40,039 nucleotides of DNA, from positions 1-40,039 of the forward strand of contig JANRJY010000005.1 in NCBI GenBank assembly GCA_033763735.1, given 5' to 3'. Below are positions 32,979 through 40,039 of this stretch, one piece after another. Every line of letters begins with the position of its first letter. Positions within the stretch are counted from its first letter, which is position 1. Source of the DNA: JANRJY01 sp033763735. GTDB lineage: Bacteria > Bacteroidota > Bacteroidia > Cytophagales > UBA9547. Made by a program: the position numbers and the translations under genes. Below the pieces are notes generated by a model that was not told the origin of the DNA, did not search any database, and saw only the letters and a program-made list of their open reading frames with translations.

Positions 32979-32998
32979 AAATGTATAATTAAATCTTT

Positions 32999-33006
32999 CA
33001 AATATA
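32999..33006 (-). promoter_or_regulatory. Possible -7 box of the glycan operon
   Basis: The minus strand reads TATATTTG, 20 nt before the ATG at 32978. It sits just downstream of the stop codon of the 47-residue ORF. No TTG is visible at -33. Confidence 0.4.
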
Positions 33007-33008
33007 AT

Positions 33009-33152
33009 TTAAGGAAGATTATTTTGAACCTTTTTAAGTTTTTTCTTTTCCCAGGGGCTAATGGTTTTGCTTGCCATGTCATAGACTACCATTCCAACAA
33101 TAGAAAAGAATATGATGGTAATAATAATAAACATAATTTGTTTGCGATTCAC
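33009..33152 (-). CDS. 47-residue single-helix membrane microprotein
   Basis: Starts at GTG 33152 (an ATG six codons later is possible). One hydrophobic helix (IMFIIITIIFFSIVGMVVYD) is followed by a short basic tail (SPWEKKKLKKVQ), so it would sit with the tail in the cytoplasm. It is divergent from the glycogen synthase gene and 30 nt upstream of the glycan operon. Family unknown; the helix-plus-basic-tail pattern supports it being real. Confidence 0.5.
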   Translation of the reverse strand: MNRKQIMFIIITIIFFSIVGMVVYDMASKTISPWEKKKLKKVQNNLP

Positions 33153-33311
33153 CTTCTTTATTGATTATGAGCAAATTGATTTTTGTGAAAAATAATAAAA
33201 TCTTTGCTTTTTATATCAATTAAACGAAACAAAATATTGATTGAAAGGTAAAAGACCATTAGTTTTACTGCATCAGAAAATGCAAGTATTCAATTTGTTA
33301 CATATCACATA

Positions 33312-35105
33312 ATGAGAGACAAGACCTTTTTATTGGAAACCGCCTGGGAAGTATGCAACCAGGTAGGAGGCATATACACCGTAATTCGTTCAAAAGTACC
33401 TGCAATTGTGGAAAAATGGGGAGAAAATTATTGCCTCATTGGACCTTATGTGCACAAGAATGTAGCAGCAGAGTTTGAACCTGTAGATGATTATTCTGAT
33501 GCATTTGGAAAAGCAGTTTTGAAAATGCGAGAGGCAGGATTTGAAATTCATTATGGTAGATGGCAGGTTACAGGTACACCAAGAGTGGTCCTGGTAAATC
33601 CGTATTCTGTTTTTCATAGTCTAGATAAAATCAAATTTTTTCTGTGGGAACATCACAGTATTTCATCCAGTCATGGCGATGGATTGCTCGACCAAGTAGT
33701 TGCCTTCGGATATTTGGTTAATAAGTTTATATCGGAGCTTTCGCAAGGAAACAAAACTACTGATATCATTTCTCATTTTCATGAATGGATGGCGGGCACC
33801 TCAATTCCGGAGCTAAGAAGAGAAAAATTAAAAAATGTAAAAATCGTATTTACTACACATGCAACATTACTTGGCAGGTATCTGGCAATGAATAATGGAA
33901 GTTTTTATGACCATTTGCCATTTATGGACTGGGCAAAAGAAGCAAAAAATTTTAATATAGAAGCACAAGCTCAAATAGAAAGGGCTGCTGCACATGGAGC
34001 ACATGTTTTTACAACGGTTAGCGATGTTACTTCTAAAGAATGTGTCCAGTTTTTGGGAAGAGCTCCGGAAGTAATATTGCCAAATGGCTTAAATATTGAG
34101 CGATTTGTGGCATTACATGAGTTCCAAAATTTGCATAAAATATATAAAGACAAAATAAGTGAGTTTGTGATGGGCCACTTTTTCCAGAGTTATTCCTGGG
34201 ATTTGGATAATACTTTATACTTCTTCACTTCCGGTAGATTTGAATATACAAACAAAGGATTTGACGTAACTCTGGAAGCTTTGGCCAGACTTAACTGGAA
34301 AATGAAAGAGAATAATATTAATACTAATGTGGTCATGTTTTTTATTACAAAACAACCTTATTATAGTATTAATCCCACCGCTTTAGAAACAAGAGCGATT
34401 TTAGAAGAGATACGTGAAACGTGCGATTCCATTACTAAAAAAGTAGGTGAAAAGTTGTTCTACAATGCTGCTTCTAATTTTGATAATAAATTACCGAATC
34501 TTTCCGAATTCGTTGATGATTATTGGAAATTACGTTTGAGAAGAACACTTCAAACATGGAGAAATTCAAATCTACCATTGGTAGTTACTCATAACTTGGT
34601 GAATGATGCTCAAGACCCAATATTAAATTACCTTCGAGCAGCAAATTTGGTAAATCACAGACATGATCCGGTTAAAATTGTATATCATCCAGATTTTATT
34701 ACTTCGTCAAATCCACTATTTGGTATGGATTATAGCCAGTTTGTTAGAGGATGCCATTTAGGAGTGTTTCCAAGCTATTATGAACCATGGGGATATACGC
34801 CTCTAGAGTGTATAGCAAGCGGAGTGCCAACAGTCACAAGCGATCTGAGTGGTTTTGGAGATTATGTAGTCGCTAATATGCCTAATCATGAAGAAACAGG
34901 CATATATGTTACCAACCGTAAAACCAAAGACTATTTTGCTTCAGCCGAACAACTTTCCAATCAATTATTAGCTTTTGTAAAAATGAACAGAAGACAAAGG
35001 ATTGATCAAAGAAACAAAACTGAAAGAGCATCCGTTGGGTTTGATTGGAGTGAGCTCACAAAATACTACACCGTAGCCTACGAAAAAGCTATTCTGGCTG
35101 AGTAA
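33312..35105 (+). CDS. Glycogen synthase, GT3 (eukaryote-type) family
   Basis: A 597-residue glycosyltransferase that extends alpha-1,4-glucan from a nucleotide-sugar. The start LLETAWEVCNQVGGIYTVIR is the hallmark of the animal/fungal GT3 enzymes rather than bacterial GlgA (GT5, KxGGL). Also present are ISHFHEWMAGTSIPELRR, FTSGRFEYTNKGFDV and the nucleotide-binding C-terminal part VFPSYYEPWGYTPLECIASG. The N-terminal and C-terminal regulatory extensions of eukaryotic enzymes are absent. Many Bacteroidota carry GT3 instead of GT5. The donor (UDP- or ADP-glucose) is not readable. A microprotein gene follows 2 nt after the stop. Confidence 0.93.
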   Translation: MRDKTFLLETAWEVCNQVGGIYTVIRSKVPAIVEKWGENYCLIGPYVHKNVAAEFEPVDDYSDAFGKAVLKMREAGFEIHYGRWQVTGTPRVVLVNPYSVFHSLDKIKFFLWEHHSISSSHGDGLLDQVVAFGYLVNKFISELSQGNKTTDIISHFHEWMAGTSIPELRREKLKNVKIVFTTHATLLGRYLAMNNGSFYDHLPFMDWAKEAKNFNIEAQAQIERAAAHGAHVFTTVSDVTSKECVQFLGRAPEVILPNGLNIERFVALHEFQNLHKIYKDKISEFVMGHFFQSYSWDLDNTLYFFTSGRFEYTNKGFDVTLEALARLNWKMKENNINTNVVMFFITKQPYYSINPTALETRAILEEIRETCDSITKKVGEKLFYNAASNFDNKLPNLSEFVDDYWKLRLRRTLQTWRNSNLPLVVTHNLVNDAQDPILNYLRAANLVNHRHDPVKIVYHPDFITSSNPLFGMDYSQFVRGCHLGVFPSYYEPWGYTPLECIASGVPTVTSDLSGFGDYVVANMPNHEETGIYVTNRKTKDYFASAEQLSNQLLAFVKMNRRQRIDQRNKTERASVGFDWSELTKYYTVAYEKAILAE

Positions 35106-35107
35106 CA

Positions 35108-35224
35108 ATGTTTAGAAAAATTATTGATTTCTATCAAACGTGGAAGGAATACATTAGAGTAGATTTGATAATGTATGCTTCTATGATTTTGTTTATTTTT
35201 ATTTTGTTTGTGTTTTTTAGTTGA
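35108..35224 (+). CDS. 38-residue single-helix microprotein after glycogen synthase
   Basis: ATG at 35108, 2 nt after the glycogen synthase stop. An amphipathic start (FRKIIDFYQTWKEYIRVD) is followed by a hydrophobic helix (MILFIFILFVFF). It ends 2 nt before the convergent DUF5615 gene. The tight spacing suggests translational coupling and a role at the membrane near glycogen synthase. Family unknown. Confidence 0.5.
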   Translation: MFRKIIDFYQTWKEYIRVDLIMYASMILFIFILFVFFS

Positions 35225-35226
35225 AA

Positions 35227-35577
35227 CTAAATTTCAATCACTTCAATAAAAGTTGGATGTGCAATTATCATTTTAGATTTTGAAAGTAATGATTGAATTT
35301 TGTTCCAGTTTTTTTCAAAATAAATATACATTTCCTTCAACGACAAGTTTCCAATTCGAAAATGGATAATTATAGGGCACTGGTTATTTAATATGCATTT
35401 GTCATAAAAATCAGTATCTTTTGTCATAATCACTAAATTGTTTTCCAAAGCATAATCCCAAATTTCTAAATCTGTCATTTCCGGATCAATGTCTGATACA
35501 AAGTAAAAATTTGAGGAATTAAAAAAACTAAAATATTTTGGAAGATTTACATCTACTAAAAATGAGAATTGTGACAT
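35227..35577 (-). CDS. DUF5615 PIN-like toxin
   Basis: A 116-residue PIN-like protein. The conserved acidic positions are in FLVDVNLP, DLEIWDYALENNLVIMTKD and TDFYDKC; the IIIHFRIGN strand is typical of DUF5615. These are presumed RNases of type II toxin-antitoxin modules. Its start shares one base with the antitoxin stop (TAATG). Its end abuts the microprotein after glycogen synthase. Confidence 0.8.
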   Translation of the reverse strand: MSQFSFLVDVNLPKYFSFFNSSNFYFVSDIDPEMTDLEIWDYALENNLVIMTKDTDFYDKCILNNQCPIIIHFRIGNLSLKEMYIYFEKNWNKIQSLLSKSKMIIAHPTFIEVIEI

Positions 35578-35816
35578 TAACTCGCAATTTGATATTCATT
35601 TTTATGAGTTTCAAGTCCTTTCAATGCAAATGAAATACAAGAAAGAATGTCTTCTCTTTCCAATACTGGATAAGCTTTCAAAATATCTTCAATACTATCG
35701 CCATTGGTTAAAAATTCCAAAATAGTTTGAACCGTAATCCTTATATTTCTAATAGTTGGCTTTCCGTTGCAAATTAAAGGATTAACAGTAATACGATTTA
35801 ATCTGTCTTCATTCAT
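35577..35816 (-). CDS. DUF433 antitoxin
   Basis: A 79-residue protein with the DUF433 pattern: RITVNPLICNGKPTIRNIRI, TVQTILEFLTNGDSIEDILK and YPVLEREDILSCISFALKG. DUF433 proteins have a winged helix-turn-helix fold and pair with DUF5615 toxins, as here, with the antitoxin first. They usually repress their own promoter. Confidence 0.85.
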   Translation of the reverse strand: MNEDRLNRITVNPLICNGKPTIRNIRITVQTILEFLTNGDSIEDILKAYPVLEREDILSCISFALKGLETHKNEYQIAS

Positions 35817-35832
35817 GTTTTTTAATAAAGAA

Positions 35833-35840
35833 CAAATATA
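35833..35840 (-). promoter_or_regulatory. Possible -7 box of the DUF433/DUF5615 pair
   Basis: The minus strand reads TATATTTG, 16 nt before the ATG at 35816. A -33 TTG is not visible. Confidence 0.4.
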
Positions 35841-35957
35841 ATCAAAAATGCTTTTTGAAAGATTTTCATATTGTAAAAGAATTATCGAATGTTACATATT
35901 CTACTACCATATTCATGATAATTACATTATTATTGCGCTTCAATTTAAAAAGCACTC

Positions 35958-36881
35958 ATGTCATTACTTGTAATAGGTTCAGTTGCATTCGATGCAATTG
36001 AAACACCTTTTGGAAAAACCGATAAAATCATTGGTGGAGCAGCAACATATATTTCCCTTTCTTCATCATATCTAACCAAAAATGTAAATTTAGTTGCAGT
36101 TGTTGGTGGTGATTTCCCAAAAACCGATATTCAGAAACTCCAAAATCATGGCATCAACACTGCCGGATTACAGATAAAAGAAAACGAAAAATCATTTTTT
36201 TGGTCAGGCAAATATCATAACGATATGAATAGCCGTGATACACTGGTAACTGAATTAAATGTGTTGGGGACTTTTGACCCCATCATTCCGGATGCATATC
36301 AAGACTGCAAATACTTGATGTTGGGTAACTTAGCGCCAAAAGTACAGAGTACGGTAATAAGTCGACTCAGACGTAGACCAAAACTTATTGTGATGGATAC
36401 AATGAATTTTTGGATGGACATTGCCTACAATGATTTGATGGAAACACTGAAAATGGTGGATGTATTGAGTATCAATGATGAAGAAGCACGTCAATTGTCA
36501 AAGGAATATTCATTAGTAAAGGCTGCTAAAGTCATTATGGGAATGGGACCTAAATATTTGATCATCAAAAAAGGAGAGCATGGCGCTTTATTGTTTTCTA
36601 AGGATCAGGTATTTTATGCACCGGCTTTGCCACTGGAAGAAGTATTTGACCCAACAGGTGCCGGTGATACTTTTGCAGGTGGATTCATAGGTTATATTGC
36701 CGGCAAAGATGATATTTCATTCGATACTATGAAAACAGCCATTATTTATGGTTCGGCTATGGCATCTTTTTGTGTAGAAAAATTTGGCACTGAACGCATT
36801 GAAGGATTAACTAAAAACGAAATAGATAACCGAGTACAGGATTTTATTGATTTAATACAATTTGAAATTTCATTGAAATGA
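35958..36881 (+). CDS. PfkB-family kinase coupled to ppnP
   Basis: A 307-residue ribokinase-fold kinase. The start LLVIGSVAFDAIETPFG, the GGAATYISLSSSYL substrate motif and DPTGAGDTFAGGFIGYIAG are typical, with the catalytic Asp in GAGD. The next gene, a nucleoside phosphorylase, starts within its stop (4-nt overlap). This points to a nucleoside or ribose-type substrate, which is inference from context only. Confidence 0.9.
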   Translation: MSLLVIGSVAFDAIETPFGKTDKIIGGAATYISLSSSYLTKNVNLVAVVGGDFPKTDIQKLQNHGINTAGLQIKENEKSFFWSGKYHNDMNSRDTLVTELNVLGTFDPIIPDAYQDCKYLMLGNLAPKVQSTVISRLRRRPKLIVMDTMNFWMDIAYNDLMETLKMVDVLSINDEEARQLSKEYSLVKAAKVIMGMGPKYLIIKKGEHGALLFSKDQVFYAPALPLEEVFDPTGAGDTFAGGFIGYIAGKDDISFDTMKTAIIYGSAMASFCVEKFGTERIEGLTKNEIDNRVQDFIDLIQFEISLK

Positions 36882-37159
36882 TACAAATAAACGAATATTT
36901 TAACGGTAACGTTAAGTCATTAGTCATTAATGGTGCAGCCGGAAAAGAAACCGTGGGCGTAATGGCACCGGGTGAATATGAATTTTCGACCAGTCAAAAA
37001 GAAGTTATTTTGGTGATTTCCGGAGCGTTGGTTGTAAAACTTCCAACGGAATCAACCTGGAATGTTTTTGAAAAAGGCGACTCTTTTGAGGTTGCAGCTA
37101 ATCAGAAGTTTCAACTTAAAATTTACGTTGACTCTTCGTACCTGTGTCAGTATATGTAA
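36878..37159 (+). CDS. ppnP: Pyrimidine/purine nucleoside phosphorylase
   Basis: A 93-residue cupin close to E. coli PpnP (YaiE): MIQINEYFNGNVKSL, VGVMAPGEYEFSTSQKE, VISGALVVKLP and the terminal SSYLCQYM. It releases bases from nucleosides with phosphate, forming ribose-1-phosphate. It is translationally coupled to the PfkB kinase. Its last 44 nt overlap the end of the convergent GT2 gene. Confidence 0.93.
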   Translation: MIQINEYFNGNVKSLVINGAAGKETVGVMAPGEYEFSTSQKEVILVISGALVVKLPTESTWNVFEKGDSFEVAANQKFQLKIYVDSSYLCQYM

Positions 37160-38048
37160 AAAACTGAATCATTCGGTTCAATTTTACCATATCAAACAGA
37201 ATTAAGCTAGGATTTGAGGATTGGAGGTTTGTGTAAATAGTATTTTCTGTCATTTTGATGATGATGGAAAATACTTTTGAAAGACCCAATTTCCGTACCA
37301 GGGAATATGCCTGATATAATTTAGTATCCTTTCCAATGTTGTATTCTTTGATGATATAACATAAATTATCAACTGCTGTCATTGATTTTTTAATGTAATC
37401 ATGACTTTCATTCAATCCTTCGTGAATTACCGGATTATTTATATGCAAAATTGAAATATTGTTTTCCATTATTTTATATCCAAATAAGCTGTCTTCGTGA
37501 CCATAGGTGCTTATGGATTCGTCTAATTGATATTTCAAAAATACTTCCTTTTGAATCATCAAATTATTGATGGTAAAACTGGTAAAGGGTTTTTTATTTC
37601 TCTCCAAAGCTGTTTTTTGTTCTTTTTTTGAACCAGCTAACCAATGCAACTTTAAAGCATTATCATTTGGAGGGTTGATCGTATAATTGGTGCCTCCGGA
37701 AATAATTTGAAATTGATTCAGTAAAGGCAAATAATTTGAAATATAATTTTTGTCTACAATTGAAACATCGCAATCCAAGAACAACAAATGTTTGTACGTA
37801 GCTTCAAGAGCTAATTTGTTTCTGATTTTTGACCTACCTATATTTTGAGGTAATTCTTTGTATACAACGTTAGTCCAATCAGAAAAAATTCGATTTTCAT
37901 TTTTAAAATTTTCCTGAGAACCATCATCAAAAAGTAATATTTCAAATTTTCCATTGATTTTTAAAAGTTGTTGATGAAGATTTTGAACCAAATTTTTTAT
38001 CAAAACATTATAAATTGGAATCAGTACCGAAATGCCTTCAGCAACCAT
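37116..38048 (-). CDS. Family 2 glycosyltransferase
   Basis: A 310-residue GT-A fold enzyme. It has ISVLIPIYN at the start, FEILLFDDGSQ, the DxD in LLFLDCDVSIV, and the C-terminal acceptor region STYGHEDSLFGYKI. It probably adds a sugar to a surface glycan. It is 5 nt downstream of the FtsE-like gene. The coding region ends inside ppnP on the other strand (37116-37159). Confidence 0.87.
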   Translation of the reverse strand: MVAEGISVLIPIYNVLIKNLVQNLHQQLLKINGKFEILLFDDGSQENFKNENRIFSDWTNVVYKELPQNIGRSKIRNKLALEATYKHLLFLDCDVSIVDKNYISNYLPLLNQFQIISGGTNYTINPPNDNALKLHWLAGSKKEQKTALERNKKPFTSFTINNLMIQKEVFLKYQLDESISTYGHEDSLFGYKIMENNISILHINNPVIHEGLNESHDYIKKSMTAVDNLCYIIKEYNIGKDTKLYQAYSLVRKLGLSKVFSIIIKMTENTIYTNLQSSNPSLILFDMVKLNRMIQFFTYTDTGTKSQRKF

Positions 38049-38053
38049 TTTTG

Positions 38054-38740
38054 TTAATTAAGAGGCACATTAATCATGGCTCCGTTTTCACAACGAAGCA
38101 CTCTAGCAGGATATTTATTCAAAAAATCATAATTATGTGTTGCCATAAGTATAGCAGTTCCGCTCCTGTTAATATCAATAAAAAGCTTAAGAATGTCTTC
38201 GGCAACTTCCGGATCCAGATTTCCGGTGGGCTCATCAGCAATAAGTACCGAAGGTTCATTGATTAAAGCTCGTGCTACCGATACTCTTTGTTGTTCACCC
38301 CCCGAAAGTTGATGGGGAAGTTTATTACCTGCGGTGCCTAATCCTACCTGAATCAACAATTCCGTAAGTCGGTTCATCATTTTGCTTTTGCTTTTCCAAC
38401 CTGTGGCTTTCATCACAAATATCAGATTATCATTTACACTTCTGTCCGATAGCAATTGAAAATCTTGAAAAATTATTCCTATTTTTCGCCTCAAATAGGG
38501 TATTTTACTTGGTTTAATTCCTTTAATGCTAACACCAGATACTTCTGCTTGGCCTATATTTAAGGGTAAATCGGCATAAAGTGTTTTTAATAATGAACTT
38601 TTTCCACTTCCGGTTTTACCAATTAAGTACACAAATTCACCTTTGTGAATTGTAAAGCTGATATCTTGGAGCACTGGATAATTCTCCTGAAATATACTGG
38701 CTCTGTCAACTGTGATAACCGGAAGGGAAGTAAATGACAT
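38054..38740 (-). CDS. FtsE-like ABC transporter ATP-binding protein
   Basis: A 228-residue ATPase with Walker A GKTGSGKSSLL, the signature LSGGEQQRVSVARAL, Walker B VLIADEPTGNLDPE and the His switch in ATHNYDFLN. Length and the LDPE motif match FtsE, which with FtsX activates peptidoglycan hydrolases at division. No FtsX is in the window; the neighbour is a glycosyltransferase. LolD-like function cannot be excluded. Confidence 0.85.
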   Translation of the reverse strand: MSFTSLPVITVDRASIFQENYPVLQDISFTIHKGEFVYLIGKTGSGKSSLLKTLYADLPLNIGQAEVSGVSIKGIKPSKIPYLRRKIGIIFQDFQLLSDRSVNDNLIFVMKATGWKSKSKMMNRLTELLIQVGLGTAGNKLPHQLSGGEQQRVSVARALINEPSVLIADEPTGNLDPEVAEDILKLFIDINRSGTAILMATHNYDFLNKYPARVLRCENGAMINVPLN

Positions 38741-38751
38741 ATAAGTTGAAT

Positions 38752-38955
38752 TTATATTTCTAATTTTTGAAGCTTTCCGAATTCAAGCTCCGATACCAAA
38801 TTATAAAAGGCTTGTTCCTTGCCTTTAAAGCCATATTTATCCAGATTTTTATCAATTCTGTCAGCTCTGAAATAAGCAACCAAAACAAAATTATCATCCC
38901 TAAGTTGGATGTAATCAGGTATTTTGGCTTTGCCTTTTATTTTGATAATGTACAT
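38752..38955 (-). CDS. Conserved-looking 67-residue protein
   Basis: A small alpha/beta protein (IKIKGKAKIPDYIQLRDD, then FRADRIDKNLDKYGFKGKEQ). No membrane helix. I do not recognise it. It lies 11 nt upstream of the FtsE-like gene and 2 nt after a 31-residue ORF, so it belongs to this operon. Confidence 0.7.
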   Translation of the reverse strand: MYIIKIKGKAKIPDYIQLRDDNFVLVAYFRADRIDKNLDKYGFKGKEQAFYNLVSELEFGKLQKLEI

Positions 38956-38957
38956 TT

Positions 38958-39053
38958 TTAGTTCTTTTCAGTAAGAACCTTAAAACCAAAATATCCAAAA
39001 CCAAGAATAGCAACCAAAAATATTATCAATATATAATAAAATACTTCGTTCAT
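38958..39053 (-). CDS. 31-residue single-helix membrane microprotein
   Basis: ATG at 39053, stop at 38958. Nearly all of it is one helix (VFYYILIIFLVAILGFGYFG) with a KVLTEKN tail. Its ATG overlaps (ATGA) the second stop of the interrupted ORF upstream, and the next gene starts 2 nt after its stop. The packing supports a real gene; function unknown. Confidence 0.5.
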   Translation of the reverse strand: MNEVFYYILIIFLVAILGFGYFGFKVLTEKN

Positions 39054-39289
39054 TTTAATTTTTCAGTTTCAAAATACATTTTTAATAGCATCGCTATCGA
39101 AATAAACATTTAAAACAAATTTAGAATAAAAGCGAAAAGATTAATAATCTTATCTTGATTAGTTAATAAGTTATTGTTAAATGAATTGAAAAGCCATATT
39201 GTTAAAGTAACCACTGCAGCAGAACTAACAGTGAATACTTTATCAAAAATTTTAATCCTTTCCTTATGATAATCTACAGAATGTTTCAT
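39050..39289 (-). pseudogene. Two-helix membrane ORF split by an in-frame TAA
   Basis: ATG at 39289, 6 nt after the aldolase stop. It runs 59 codons to a TAA (39112-39110), then continues in the same frame through ATG for 19 more codons to a TGA at 39052-39050. The first helix (FTVSSAAVVTLTIWLF) is intact. The second (IINLFAFILNLF, then MFISIAMLLKMYF) is cut in the middle. The later TGA overlaps the next start, as in a normal operon. So either a nonsense mutation broke a two-helix protein, or two microproteins are made by reinitiation at the adjacent ATG. Confidence 0.45.
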
Positions 39290-39295
39290 TCTGTG

Positions 39296-39952
39296 TTACC
39301 CATTCACCTTTTTATAATCGGCAAGGAATTTTTCCAACCCACTATCAGTCAAAGGATGTTTTAATAAGGCAAGGATAGCACTTAATGGTCCGGTCATAAC
39401 ATCGGCTCCAAGTTCTGCACATTTAATAATATGCATTGGATGACGAACTGATGCTGCAAGAATTTCTGTTTCGAAGCCATAATTGTTATATATCAATGCT
39501 ATTTGGGCAATCAAATCCATTCCATCAACTGAAATGTCATCTAATCGACCAATAAAAGGAGACACATAACTTGCACCTGCTTTAGCTGCCAATAATGCTT
39601 GACCGGCTGAGAATACAAGTGTACAATTGGTACGTATTCCTTTGTTACTAAAGTATTTAATGGCTTTGATGCCATCCTTGATCATAGGAACTTTAACCAC
39701 AATTTTGTCATCAATAGTGATTAATTCCTCGCCTTCACGAATGATGCCTTCATAGTCGGTAGCAATTACTTCAGCACTTACATCTCCATCAACGATATCA
39801 CAAATGGCTTTATAATGTTTGAAAATATTATTTTTTCCGCTAATTCCTTCTTTAGCCATTAATGAAGGATTGGTAGTAACACCATCAAGTACACCTAGTG
39901 CATGTGCTTCTTTTATTTCGGATAGGTTGGCTGTATCAATAAAGAATTTCAT
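39296..39952 (-). CDS. fsa: Fructose-6-phosphate aldolase / transaldolase-like
   Basis: A 218-residue TIM barrel of the small transaldolase group. It starts MKFFIDTANLSEI and has GVTTNPSLMAKEG and the Schiff-base Lys in DKIVVKVPMIKDG. Length is that of FSA/TalC, about 100 residues less than classical transaldolase. It cleaves fructose-6-phosphate or acts as a transaldolase; the two cannot be told apart here. It leads the operon down to the GT2 gene. Confidence 0.92.
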   Translation of the reverse strand: MKFFIDTANLSEIKEAHALGVLDGVTTNPSLMAKEGISGKNNIFKHYKAICDIVDGDVSAEVIATDYEGIIREGEELITIDDKIVVKVPMIKDGIKAIKYFSNKGIRTNCTLVFSAGQALLAAKAGASYVSPFIGRLDDISVDGMDLIAQIALIYNNYGFETEILAASVRHPMHIIKCAELGADVMTGPLSAILALLKHPLTDSGLEKFLADYKKVNG

Positions 39953-39981
39953 AATTTTTTAGTTTTCAATAGATTTTCTTT

Positions 39982-39989
39982 CAAAAATA
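39982..39989 (-). promoter_or_regulatory. Possible -7 box for fsa
   Basis: The minus strand reads TATTTTTG, 29 nt before the ATG at 39952. No TTG at -33 is visible. Confidence 0.4.
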
Positions 39990-40039
39990 TAAAGTTTTCT
40001 GTTGTAATAATTCATAAATCCTAAAATCAATTGAGGAAT

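Overview
The window is a stretch of chromosome from a member of the Bacteroidota. The evidence is AT-rich DNA, few Shine-Dalgarno sequences, several copies of the Bacteroidota promoter (TTG, about 19 nt, TAnnTTTG), lineage-typical families (DUF4175, KR-type export leaders, the YbeY variant HGxLHLCGYKD) and short GC-rich palindromic repeats between AT-rich genes. It carries dapF, so its peptidoglycan is probably of the DAP type. A sphingolipid-type desaturase agrees with the sphingolipids made by many of these bacteria. I see no rRNA, CRISPR array, classical insertion sequence or prophage. No gene-free stretch exceeds about 300 bases.

Layout. 1-3422 (-) is ileS, cut by the window edge and carrying an in-frame DUF559 nuclease domain bracketed by inverted palindromic repeats. 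Short palindromes and tRNA-Phe follow. 3886-5892 (+) holds a membrane iron-sulfur protein and a MntA/HepT toxin-antitoxin pair. 5908-7827 (-) is an exported esterase and a PfkB sugar kinase. 8119-9983 (+) is a DEGS1-like desaturase coupled to a lipoprotein gene. 10100-11822 (+) is a GAF histidine kinase and a TerB-like protein. 11812-16129 (-) reads DUF4175, anti-sigma kinase, ybeY. fabG (+) follows. 17083-21801 (-) reads, in transcription order, exported superoxide dismutase, tatD, a coiled-coil protein, zapA, rny and a cobalamin-binding MerR regulator. 21915-24141 (+) is dapF, an exported Dabb protein and yicC. 24159-26868 (-) is a DUF486 protein, an AraC regulator and an acyl-CoA dehydrogenase.

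27032-32978 (-) looks like a glycan-use operon: a DUF5696-like glycosidase, a six-hairpin glycosidase and an esterase, with a second MntA/HepT pair lodged between the last two. 33009-35224 holds a eukaryote-type (GT3) glycogen synthase flanked by two single-helix microproteins. A DUF433/DUF5615 toxin-antitoxin pair follows (-). 35958-37159 (+) is a PfkB kinase coupled to nucleoside phosphorylase ppnP. 37116-39952 (-) reads fructose-6-phosphate aldolase, small membrane ORFs, a 67-residue protein, an FtsE-like ATPase and a GT2 glycosyltransferase.

The main novelty candidate is the repeat-bracketed endonuclease domain inside ileS, which looks like a mobile element that survives by staying in frame in an essential gene. 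Other points are three small toxin-antitoxin modules in 30 kb, a CarH-like regulator lacking the upper cobalt ligand and facing a 19-bp palindrome, a bacterial DEGS1 look-alike, and a two-helix membrane ORF split by an in-frame TAA.
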